Positions 1 through 5,359 are shown, counted from the first letter of the stretch. The stretch: 5,567 nucleotides of DNA from Desulforamulus profundi (GCF_002607855.1 NZ_AWQQ01000013.1:1-5567); one strand, 5' to 3'. The notes: generated from the letters alone by a model not told the origin. Program-made: numbers and translations.

Positions 1-102
1 ATTAAGACTCTGCTCTATAGGGCCAGAAGTAGCATTAGAAGTAAGTTAATTAAAGAGGGATATATCGAAAAGGATCCAAAAGGTGGGCTGAAAGTTGAGT
101 GA
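1..102 (+). CDS. ECF-type RNA polymerase sigma factor, C-terminal end (partial)
   Basis: The reading frame is open from the window edge to a TGA at 100-102 and gives 33 residues, beginning IKTLLYRARSSIRSKL. The pattern T-(V/I)-K-(T/S)-x-L-(Y/H)-R-A-R is the end of sigma region 4.2, the helix-turn-helix that contacts the -35 promoter element in extracytoplasmic-function sigma factors. The rest of the protein lies outside the window. The short basic tail after it (KEGYIEKDPKGG) is ordinary for this family. The frame overlaps the start of the next gene by 8 bp. That gene encodes a membrane protein of anti-sigma type, which is the usual operon arrangement and supports the assignment. Because only one motif is visible, the exact ECF subgroup cannot be told. 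Confidence 0.8.
   Translation: MKTLLYRARSSIRSKLIKEGYIEKDPKGGLKVE
80..86 (+). promoter_or_regulatory. Ribosome binding site for the anti-sigma gene
   Basis: AAGGTGG lies inside the sigma factor coding region, 8 bases before the TTG at 95. It is the only good Shine-Dalgarno match nearby and decides the TTG start. The nearby ATG at 111 is in the wrong frame. Confidence 0.6.
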
Positions 103-823
103 AGAAAAATATGTCACTCTTGACGAATTAATTAAAAGATCCCTGCAGGAAAAAGCCAGGAAGGATAAAGATATTAACCTAGACGAGGCTTGGGAAAAAT
201 TCAGTAATCGATACAATGTTAGGAGGCCAAGAAAAAACCTCAAACATTGGGCTGTCGCCGGTTTTGTGATTTTGGCGATAACGACCTCATTATTCATGCT
301 GCCAACTCAAGGCACCGCCATTAATTTAAAAGTGTTTCAAAGTATAAAGTCTTTTATTAGCGGCAAAGTTCAGACCGCCTATATCTCTTTCGGGAAAGAA
401 AATAAGAAAGACACTGCAGACTACCTTACTCCTGAAGTATACAGTGTCTTAAAAGATGTACGTTATGATATTCTGCTTCCCCTGGATATGATGGATGTTT
501 ACAAACTTGAAAAGGCGGAAGTAACTAATGTGGGTAATTCCAGGCAGGTTGAACTATTGCTTAAAGGTAATGGGTCAGAAGTTACTATTACTCAAATGAA
601 TATTGTCGGTGACTTAAACCAGGGAAATTCTTATGACACTGAGGATGCCGTCATGAAAAAGGCTAATGTCAAAGGACAGGAGGCTACCCTTATTGTTTAT
701 AAAAATGGCTTTTCTAAATTGTCCTGGGTGGATAGAGACATTTTCATTAGTATTGTAGGGAATATATCCGAAGACAACATTTTGATGCTAGCCAACTCAA
801 CCAAAAGAGTCAATTTACAGTAA
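95..823 (+). CDS. Membrane anti-sigma factor with DUF4367-like C-terminal domain
   Basis: This 242-residue protein probably holds the adjacent ECF sigma factor inactive at the membrane until an envelope signal releases it. Residues 1-50 are charged and cytoplasmic-looking, with a short helix-forming stretch (LDEAWEKFSNRY, about 29-40) where a sigma-binding segment would sit. One membrane segment follows at about 51-70 (HWAVAGFVILAITTSLFMLP), then a roughly 170-residue outside domain. The end of that domain (KGQEATLIVYKNG, then SKLSWVDRDIFISIVGN, then a helix ending LANSTK) follows the DUF4367 pattern of beta-strands, a central W and a terminal helix. It is translated from a TTG, with an 8-bp overlap with the sigma gene, so the two are probably co-transcribed and translationally coupled. 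Its last 14 bp overlap the convergent secreted-protein gene. Function is inferred from context and topology, because no classical zinc-binding anti-sigma motif is present. Confidence 0.75.
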   Translation: MSEEKYVTLDELIKRSLQEKARKDKDINLDEAWEKFSNRYNVRRPRKNLKHWAVAGFVILAITTSLFMLPTQGTAINLKVFQSIKSFISGKVQTAYISFGKENKKDTADYLTPEVYSVLKDVRYDILLPLDMMDVYKLEKAEVTNVGNSRQVELLLKGNGSEVTITQMNIVGDLNQGNSYDTEDAVMKKANVKGQEATLIVYKNGFSKLSWVDRDIFISIVGNISEDNILMLANSTKRVNLQ

Positions 824-1240
824 AAGAGTTGGTATAGGATGTGTTGGTTTCAATCAAATTGCCTTCATCTACGCGGTGGTAGCACCGGACTCGATAAGTA
901 GTTCCAGGTACTCCGGTATAACTTCCACTTACTTTACAAGAATTGCTACTCCTGGTGGAATTGGTCCAACTTTTAACAACCGACCACCCCGAGGAAGTCT
1001 TTTTTTCTAAATAAGCTGTAGTTGTAATTTTATCTACTGTACTATACGTTCTGGTTACTCCGGAAACACCGATCACGGCGCGTCAAGAGTACTCAGACAT
1101 GAGGCATCATACATGTACCGGTAAGCCTGGGGGTTAACAACAGAAGCTTGTACATTGCCCTGGGCCCCAACAGGTTGTCCTAAAGCTAAAGACACCAATC
1201 CGACCAACACCAAAACCATTGACTTGAGATTTTTTACCAT
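810..1240 (-). pseudogene. Small secreted Thr/Ser-rich protein, broken by a frameshift
   Basis: Reading from an ATG at 1240, the first 55 codons give a signal peptide (MVKNLKSMVLVLVGLVSLA, then probable cleavage after VGA, about residue 25) and the start of a mature protein. They stop at TGA 1075-1073. The reading continues in another frame from about 1079 down to TGA 812-810, with SGVTRTYSTVDKITTTAYL, EKKTSSGWSVVKSW and VPGTTYRVRCYHRV. Together these make about 143 residues, a normal length for the small exported beta-sandwich-like proteins of clostridia that carry the same x-YL-(Q/E)-KK-x-SSGW-x-x-V-K-SW block. The sum is one base short of a whole number of codons, so one base has been lost near 1076-1080. 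The function of the family is not known to me. It converges on, and overlaps by 14 bp, the anti-sigma gene. Confidence 0.65.
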
Positions 1241-1247
1241 GATCAAT

Positions 1248-1254
1248 TCCTCCC
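1248..1254 (-). promoter_or_regulatory. Ribosome binding site for the secreted-protein gene
   Basis: On the minus strand GGGAGGA precedes the ATG at 1240 by 7 bases. This decides the start and rules out longer upstream readings, which would put charged residues before the signal peptide. Confidence 0.7.
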
Positions 1255-1336
1255 ATGTAATTAATTTTTTCATAATCTTGACAAAGATATATAGCATTTG
1301 GTTTCAAAAAGTTTTAGTAAATGTACAAGAAAAATT

Positions 1337-1530
1337 AACCCGGGAAATGTGAATTTCATGGGGTTCACCTTCGAGCACTGGAGACCGCGTAAGAAGGACG
1401 GAAAACCTTATTTTATCACCAAACCAACAGGGCGAACCTAAGAGACTTCAAAGATAAAATCAAAGCTAAAACCCGGAAAACACTCACACTAAGTCCAAAG
1501 GAGTGGCTGGAACAAGTCAACCCAAACCAG
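1337..1530 (+). pseudogene. Group II intron reverse transcriptase/maturase fragment
   Basis: The first frame reads NPGNVNFMGFTFEHWRPR, then KKDGKPYFITKPTGRT, and stops at TAA 1439-1441. The next frame, after the equivalent of one lost base, continues LRDFKDKIKAKTRKTLTLS and PKEWLEQVNP, ending near 1530. This matches the junction of the reverse transcriptase thumb and the X (maturase) domain of group II intron proteins: a V-x-F-(L/M)-GF motif, an R-x-K-x-G-K-x-x-F block, then S/T-(L/I)-x-x-F-(K/R)-x-K-I, and an N-P ending that normally leads into RGW-x-N-Y. All catalytic palm motifs (YADD) are absent and so is the remainder of domain X. No domain V-like RNA hairpin is visible in the 66 bases that follow. 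It is a dead fragment. It has no start codon of its own and no sign of being expressed. Confidence 0.6.
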
Positions 1531-1569
1531 ATTAATAATCTACAGTGGACTAATATAGAAAGAATAAAG

Positions 1570-1596
1570 CCAGAGAGTTTGAGTTTTACTCTCTGG
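1570..1596. repeat. Perfect 9-bp inverted repeat (hairpin)
   Basis: CCAGAGAGT at 1570-1578 is matched by ACTCTCTGG at 1588-1596 across a 9-base loop. No run of T follows on either side, so it is not a typical intrinsic terminator. Its last base abuts the TGTAGC start proposed for the transposon end at 1597, so it may be part of that element's target. Confidence 0.6.
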
Positions 1597-1615
1597 TGTA
1601 GCTAATCACCTAATT

Positions 1616-1637
1616 TGACGGCAATTTCTCACTGTCA
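1616..1637. repeat. Transposon-end module 1 (22 bp, TGAC...GTCA)
   Basis: A 22-bp unit that starts TGACGGC and ends CTGTCA. Its two ends are inverted copies of TGAC. It is separated by one base from a second unit of the same length, giving a 23-bp period. It is probably a transposase-binding site. Confidence 0.5.
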
Positions 1638-1638
1638 A

Positions 1639-1660
1639 TGACGTAGGAAATATAACGTCA
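1639..1660. repeat. Transposon-end module 2 (22 bp, TGACGT...ACGTCA)
   Basis: A 22-bp unit with perfect 6-bp inverted ends, TGACGT and ACGTCA, around a 10-base AT-rich centre. It shares length and end bases with the module at 1616-1637, while the middles differ. Confidence 0.5.
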
Positions 1661-1715
1661 CCCTGCCAGGGTAATGATTATTCTAGCGACAACCAACCTT
1701 ATGTACATGCCAGCT

Positions 1716-1784
1716 AATGGGGATAACCCTATCCGCAAAAGCCAGCCACTGTTAATACTGTTGAAAATAGGGAAAATCCCCATT
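1716..1784. repeat. Spaced inverted repeat AATGGGGAT / ATCCCCATT
   Basis: AATGGGGAT at 1716-1724 and its perfect complement at 1776-1784 are separated by 51 bases. The loop also contains GGATAACCCTATCC (1721-1734), which has 5-bp arms. This lies in the untranslated tail between the ATPase stop and the transposon end. It could form RNA structure or be chance, and no gene is visible here. Confidence 0.3.
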
Positions 1785-1820
1785 GCCACATCTTCTTGTA
1801 GACAATGGGGGCTTAATTCA

Positions 1821-2054
1821 TTAACCGACTGTACCGCGTTGGCGTTCTGCATCAGCTAGGATTCTACCGATCATGCTTTCCTCAATTACGTCACTGTTCC
1901 GCCGCTTGGCATCATAAAGGGCTTGATTGCAAAGGCTGTTAATCAATCGGGGTATCCCCTTCGTTTCAGTGTGAGTTAGTTTTATGGCACTGTCCGAAAA
2001 TAAGGGGGTTTTAAGATCGGCGGTTTTCATTTGATGGCGAATATATGCGGCCTT
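1821..2054 (-). pseudogene. ExeA/TniB-like AAA ATPase, C-terminal fragment
   Basis: The open frame gives 77 residues, starting KAAYIRHQMKTADLKTPLF, with GIPRLINSLCNQALYDAKRR in the middle, and ending ADAERQRGTVG. This is the lid end of the ExeA-type AAA+ ATPases: (E)T-x-AYI-x-HQ-(L/M), then LF-(S/T)-D-x-AI, then the sensor-2 motif T-x-G-(I/V)-PR-x-IN-x-LC-x-x-AL, then a C-terminal helix. In transposons such ATPases pick targets and activate a partner DDE transposase. The Walker A and B motifs and all the N-terminal part are missing. Coding similarity ends exactly where the IS21 left end begins (2055), so IS21 insertion explains the truncation. An internal ATG at 2030 gives a 69-residue frame, but it lies inside the conserved domain and is not a credible start. 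Confidence 0.7.
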
Positions 2055-2061
2055 TGTTTAT

Positions 2062-2082
2062 GGTAATTTAAAAGTACACCAC
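2062..2082 (+). repeat. IS21 left-end repeat, copy 1
   Basis: This 21-bp unit starts GGTAATTTAAAA and ends CACCAC. It matches the copy at 2086-2106 at 16 of 21 positions, with a 24-bp period. It is probably an IstA binding site. Confidence 0.55.
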
Positions 2083-2085
2083 AAA

Positions 2086-2106
2086 GGTCATTGAAAATTC
2101 CCCCAC
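2086..2106 (+). repeat. IS21 left-end repeat, copy 2
   Basis: This 21-bp unit starts GGTCATTGAAAA and ends CCCCAC. It is the second of the two direct end repeats. It overlaps the istA -35 element, so IstA binding here could also repress its own promoter. Confidence 0.55.
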
Positions 2107-2119
2107 CTTAGCCGATAAT
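2091..2119 (+). promoter_or_regulatory. Promoter for istA (housekeeping sigma type)
   Basis: TTGAAA at 2091-2096 and GATAAT at 2114-2119 are 17 bases apart. Each matches five of six consensus bases. They lie 43 bp before the istA start, inside the IS left end. A GTGAGGAG at 2145-2152 and the closer GGGAGAG could serve as the ribosome binding site for the ATG at 2162. Confidence 0.6.
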
Positions 2120-2161
2120 CCTCATAGAGCAAAATTACAGCTATGTGAGGAGCCGGGAGAG

Positions 2162-2965
2162 ATGATCAAGTTGATTCAAAAACAAAATATACTCATCATG
2201 TATTACCGGGAGGGAAAGTCCCAGCGGGAAATTGCCAGATTGTTGGGTGTGGATCGAAAAACGGTCCGCAGATACATCAATAAATACGAAGAAAAGCGAA
2301 AGGAGTTGGAACAATCCTCTGGCCTAGTAGATCCCGGGGAACTAATTCAGGAAATTGTAGAAACCCCCAAGTATACCGTAGGAAACAGGCCCAAGCGGAA
2401 AGTTACTGAAGATATTCAAAGCCTAATAAAAAAACATTTGGATGAAAATGAACAGAAACGGAGGAATGGCCAACATAAACAAGTTAAAAAAATAATTGAT
2501 ATTTATGAAGCCCTAGTGGAAGACAATGTAGACATCAGCTATAGCAGCGTCAAGCGAATTGTACGGTTGCTAGAACGGAAAACCAAAGAAGCCTTTATTA
2601 AAGAGTCTTACATACCAGGTGATGTCTGCGAGTTCGACTGGGGAGAAGTAAAACTGACAATTGGCGGAAAGCTCCAGATACATCAAATGGCTGCATTTAC
2701 ATCTGCCTATGGTAATTACCGATATGCATATTTGTTTACTAAACAGAAAACTGAATGTTTTCAGGAGCACATGCCCGGTTCTTTCAAGAAGTAGGTGGGG
2801 TATACCAGACCCTAGTGTATGACAACATGAAGGTGGCTGTTAAACGATTTGTTGGCACTGAAAAAGAGCCCACTGAAGGATTGTTACAATTATCCATCTA
2901 CTATGGCTTTCGTTACCGGTTTTGCAATATCCGTAGGGGTAATGAAAAAGGTTATGGAAAGTGTA
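2162..2965 (+). pseudogene. istA: IS21-family transposase IstA, frameshifted and truncated
   Basis: IstA is the DDE transposase that joins IS21 ends to target DNA with the IstB ATPase. Residues 17-45 form an N-terminal helix-turn-helix (GKSQREIARLLGVDRKTVRR). The integrase core begins at about 150, and D159 in CEFDWGE is the first catalytic acid. The frame then hits a stop at 2792-2794. One base is missing near 2765-2767, and the true reading resumes as AHARFFQEVGG, with LVYDNMKVAV carrying the second acid. It reaches RRGNEKG at about 2932-2952. A further shift would give VMESV, where the family has the HVE that supplies the third acid. After this, similarity stops at the RIT palindrome. IS21 IstA proteins are usually about 400-500 residues; about 265 are left here. 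There are thus two independent lesions, and the gene cannot work. Confidence 0.8.
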
Positions 2966-3041
2966 TGATAATGTAAAGTAAGCCAGTAAAATTACCGGTT
3001 TTATTGGCAGATACCATTGTTTTACTTTACATTATCTACAC
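2961..3041. repeat. Composite palindrome at the ritC-side end of the RIT element
   Basis: GATAATGTAAAGTAA (2967-2981) is perfectly complementary to 3022-3036. Outside it, GTGTA (2961-2965) pairs with TACAC (3037-3041), with one bulged T at 2966, so the arms are 20 bp long. Nested inside is a second palindrome (2982-3008), followed by 13 unpaired bases. It begins where istA similarity ends and stops 6 bp before the ritC stop codon. It therefore probably marks the element end and its recombination or binding site. It could also act as a transcription stop, although no clean U-run follows. Confidence 0.6.
2982..3008. repeat. Inner palindrome, possible tyrosine-recombinase core site
   Basis: GCCAGTAAAA (2982-2991) and TTTTATTGGC (2999-3008) are inverted copies with one mismatch, around the 7-base centre TTACCGG. 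Two ~10-bp arms around a 6-8 bp spacer is the plan of a tyrosine-recombinase crossover site. That role is inferred from shape and position only. Confidence 0.4.
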
Positions 3042-3047
3042 GGTTTA

Positions 3048-4067
3048 TTATTTAGAAAAAGATTTAAGCCATTCGAGTAAATCGTCATTGACTAGCCATG
3101 AAGGTGTGTCTTTTGGCGTGACATCTGTATAGGCTTTCTCAATTGCCTCCCGCTTTTGGCGAGAATCCGTTCTGGCATAAACCTCCGTTACCTGGACAGA
3201 GGTGTGGCCTAGGATATCGCGTATATATACTAAATTAACACCTGATTGGAGCAAGTGCATGGCTTTCGAGTGCCTTAGACAGTGACAACTCAGCTTTTCA
3301 GGAATTAAAGTGGGATTTTTCAGCCTTGCCTGCTTAGCATATTTCTCCAGTATATAATTTACACCGGCACGGGTAAGCTTTTCTTTCCTGCTGTTACTGA
3401 ACAACGGATACAGGTTAGCGTGGGGTTCTAACAGCTTTTGCTCTACCATATACGTTTTAAGGAATTTTACTTGGACATCAAGAAGCGGAACAACTCTGGA
3501 TTTATTTCCTTTTCCAATCAATTTTACAGTACATGGCACATCAAGTCGCACCATTGAGGGCGTCAAGTCTATGATTTCCTGGACACGCGCTCCGCTGTCA
3601 TACATCAGTGACAATAAAGCAAGATCCCTCCGCCCGTTACGTGTCGAACAGTCCGGTTGTTCAAGAAGTAAGCGAATACCTTCCAATGAAAGATAACTAA
3701 TCGATGGCTTTTCCGTCTTTTTTACGGGAATGGATAGTATCCTCTGCCATTCCAGCAGATTTTCTGGGCTTTGGTACTGCAAGTACTGGAAGAATGAATG
3801 CAGAGCAGCAAGTCGTACATTTCGTGTTGCTGCACAGCAATGCCGTTTTTCTTCAATCCAATCCAGAAAATCCACAACGATTTCTTTATTTACGTGCTTT
3901 AGCATCACTTTGTCAGCTAAAATTCCTTTCTCATCCTTCATGAATGCGAGAAAGAGGATAAACGTATCTTTATAAGAAGCAATGGTATTTTTACTAGCTC
4001 CTTTTTCACCGGGGAGATAACAGGTAAGGAAATCGGTCAGGCTTTTCGAAAAATCAGTAGGTCTCAT
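3048..4067 (-). CDS. ritC: Tyrosine recombinase RitC, third gene of the trio (intact)
   Basis: This 339-residue, full-length recombinase cuts and rejoins DNA strands through a tyrosine-phosphate link. Residues 5-115 form the N-terminal core-binding (SAM-like) domain, and about 120-305 the catalytic domain. The active-site set is complete: R161 in YDSGARVQEI, K186 in LIGKGNKSR, H262 and R265 in CHCLRHS, H288 in DILGHTS, and nucleophile Y297 in TEVYART. A tail of about 40 residues follows, as in other RIT proteins. The ATG at 4067 overlaps the ritB stop as ATGA, so translation is coupled. The stop TAA (3048-3050) lies 6 bp from the terminal palindrome. In this element it is the only recombinase without damage. 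Confidence 0.88.
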   Translation of the reverse strand: MRPTDFSKSLTDFLTCYLPGEKGASKNTIASYKDTFILFLAFMKDEKGILADKVMLKHVNKEIVVDFLDWIEEKRHCCAATRNVRLAALHSFFQYLQYQSPENLLEWQRILSIPVKKTEKPSISYLSLEGIRLLLEQPDCSTRNGRRDLALLSLMYDSGARVQEIIDLTPSMVRLDVPCTVKLIGKGNKSRVVPLLDVQVKFLKTYMVEQKLLEPHANLYPLFSNSRKEKLTRAGVNYILEKYAKQARLKNPTLIPEKLSCHCLRHSKAMHLLQSGVNLVYIRDILGHTSVQVTEVYARTDSRQKREAIEKAYTDVTPKDTPSWLVNDDLLEWLKSFSK

Positions 4068-5043
4068 GGCAAGTCCACCTCAGGAAAAGCATAAGCGCAG
4101 ATACTGTTAACATCATGAATAAGCCCTGGATACATTTCAGAGGTAAGCCTAACATATTTTTCCGTTGCTTCCAGGGACTGATGTCCCAAATATTCAGAGA
4201 GAATCGGAAGAGAATAATACAGATCCAGTCCTGATTCTGCCATTGCCGTGAGAGAATGTACACTAAATGCATGGCGGAGATCGTGCAGGCGAGGACCCTG
4301 CCTTTTCCCACCATGTGAAATGCCTGCTTCCCAGAGCACCTTCCTAAACCATTCATAGATACCTTTTGGATTGCATCTTCGTCCATTACGTTTCACGAAA
4401 AAATAGTCTTCAGGATCCTGTAGGACCTGTAACGAATTTCTATATTGCCTGCAAACATCAGCAAGTGAATCTGAAAAAGGTATCATCCTCTCCATACCAT
4501 TTTTACTTTGTCGGATGATTATATATTTCTCAGTCAGGTTTACATCTTTTACTTTTAAAGATACTGCTTCACCGATACGGATTCCTGTACCATACAGCAT
4601 ACGTAAAATTACAGGAATTACATTGACTGCCGAATCCATTGAGTTATCTATTTTCAACCGGTCACTGGCTTCGAAGATGGCTTCATTTCCTCCCTGGAGA
4701 AAATGTATGGCGTAAAAGTGCTTTTGTAAGCCTTTGGTAGCCTTAAAATATACGAAGGATATCCCGAATCATTCAGGAAGGAGGAAAACTGTATCAGATA
4801 CATGACTCTTTTATAACAAGTACTGTCCGATTCATTAGGCCGTTTTACGGCCCATTTATTGGCGAGTTCTTTCGTGATGCCGATTTCGGTTTCACCGTTA
4901 AGGATGGTAAACTGATCAAATAGGTAATAGACACTTTCCGCATCTTTAAACTTATAACCCAAGTTTCTTTTGAAATCAATATATTGCTCAATTAGTGAGG
5001 CATAGATGCCTGATACCTGCTCATCTGCCAGACCACCTTTCAT
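4064..5043 (-). pseudogene. ritB: Tyrosine recombinase RitB, second gene of the trio, with a one-base deletion
   Basis: The two frames together read as one 326-residue recombinase. Frame one runs from ATG 5043 through an N-terminal domain (YIDFKRNLGYKFKDAES, about 21-37) to EEMK. It then goes out of frame and stops at TGA 4656-4654. Frame two starts at about 4678 with IFEASDRLKIDNSMDS and runs to TGA 4066-4064. The total is 980 bp, one short of 327 codons, so one base is missing at about 4679-4683 (a GCC codon reduced to CC would fit). Catalytic residues all lie after the shift: R156 (YGTGIRIGEA), K181, H254 and R257 (RLHDLRHAF), H288 (EYLGHQS) and Y297 (TEKYVRL). The ATG at 5043 is chosen because it overlaps the ritA end by 23 bp. 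A GTG at 5079 would overlap more. No slippery heptamer is visible at the shift, so decay or a sequence error is likelier than programmed frameshifting. Confidence 0.8.
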
Positions 5044-5359
5044 AAAAGGAGTGAGAGACAGGTGGCACTTCCAAGGCACACTGGCGCAGGGAATTCATAT
5101 CGATCCTGAGATATAACCGGGTGCTTTCCGTATTTTTATGCCCGAGCACTTCAGAAATGACAGGTAAAGGTGTCTTTTTCTCAAGCAGGACTCCTGCCAG
5201 GCTATGGCGGAGTGCATGGGGACCATGTTTCCTTTGTTTTTCGTAGTGTATATCGGCTCTCCTAAGATAAAAGCATACAATACTGTGGAGGGTTGATCGG
5301 TTTAACCGGTCATATGGGGATGTAACATGAAGGAAAATGTATGGTAACTCCGAACTAGC
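5021..5359 (-). pseudogene. ritA: Tyrosine recombinase RitA, C-terminal fragment
   Basis: About 112 residues remain of a protein that is normally about 350-400 long. They begin near SSELPYIFLHVTSPYDRL, continue NRSTLHSIVCFYLRRADI and HGPHALRHSLAGVLLEKK, then VISEVLGHKNTESTRLYLRID, and stop at TGA 5023-5021. The H and R of HALRH, the H of LGH and the nucleophile Y of RLYLRID are present. The first catalytic R, the lysine and the whole N-terminal domain are absent. Upstream in the same frame a TAA lies at 5368-5366, and similarity ends at about 5359, where DNA of another element starts. The fragment cannot be a working enzyme. Its 3' end still overlaps ritB by 23 bp, as expected for the trio. 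Confidence 0.75.

Larger units (their letters stand above)
1597..2054 (-). mobile_element. Remnant of a transposon encoding an ExeA/TniB-like ATPase, with one terminal end
   Basis: The segment holds the C-terminus of an AAA ATPase gene reading toward a non-coding tract of about 220 bp that looks like a transposon end. The proposed outer edge is TGTAGC at 1597, directly after a hairpin. Behind it are two 22-bp modules with TGAC...GTCA ends (1616-1637 and 1639-1660). A palindromic CCCTGCCAGGG is at 1661-1671. Multiple ~22-bp binding sites inside the ends, a terminal TGT and an ATPase partner are features of the Tn7/Tn5053/Mu-like DDE transposons, whose transposase gene would have lain upstream of the ATPase. 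That part is missing because IS21 sequence begins at 2055. The exact edge and the family are inference. Confidence 0.45.
2055..2965 (+). mobile_element. IS21-family insertion sequence, left part only
   Basis: The element starts with TGTTTATGG at 2055, has two imperfect 21-bp direct repeats inside its end, a promoter, and the first two thirds of istA. It ends abruptly at about 2961-2966, where the palindrome of the RIT element begins. The rest of istA, all of istB and the right end are not in the window. The TG terminus and paired internal repeats are the normal form of IS21 ends. The left boundary is supported by the loss of ATPase coding sequence at the same place. Confidence 0.7.
2966..5359 (-). 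mobile_element. RIT (recombinase in trio) element, truncated at its ritA end
   Basis: Three tyrosine recombinase genes lie head to tail on the minus strand in the order ritA-ritB-ritC, with overlapping ends (23 bp, then 4 bp). A palindromic sequence follows the last gene. This conserved order, with three different recombinase subfamilies and no cargo, is the mark of RIT elements, and the same trio is common in Firmicutes. The distal end with most of ritA is missing, cut at about 5359 where another insertion-sequence end begins. The proximal end lies in istA of an IS21 element. With ritA truncated and ritB frameshifted, this copy could move only if helped by another. Confidence 0.75.

Noticed and set aside
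46..297. 83-residue minus-strand frame
   Set aside because: It is antisense to the sigma/anti-sigma genes, with no ribosome binding site or recognisable features.
1155..1352. 65-residue plus-strand frame over the signal peptide region
   Set aside because: It is antisense to a clear signal peptide gene with a strong ribosome binding site. It has no motif of its own.
1570..1596. The 9-bp hairpin as an intrinsic terminator
   Set aside because: Neither strand has a run of T after the stem, and there is no functional gene just upstream to terminate.
1616..1660. The two 22-bp units as a minimal CRISPR array
   Set aside because: The units are separated by one base, their middles differ, and they are bounded by inverted rather than direct sequence.
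1658..1859. Open frames on both strands in the transposon tail (64 and 61 residues)
   Set aside because: They have no ribosome binding site and no recognisable motif, and they lie in the repeat-rich non-coding end between the ATPase stop and the terminus.
3704..3975. Plus-strand frames opposite ritC
   Set aside because: Antisense shadows of an intact, well-conserved recombinase. No ribosome binding site or motif is seen.
4054..4386. 110-residue minus-strand frame inside ritB
   Set aside because: It is out of frame with the catalytic ritB sequence, which carries RLHDLRHAF and LGHQS in the same DNA.
4679..4690. Programmed frameshift in ritB
   Set aside because: No slippery heptamer or nearby stimulating structure is visible, and a simple one-base loss explains the frames.
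5095..5280. 61-residue minus-strand frame beginning MYAFILGEP
   Set aside because: It is a shadow of ritA. The frame with HALRH and LGHKNTESTRLYLRID carries the real protein.
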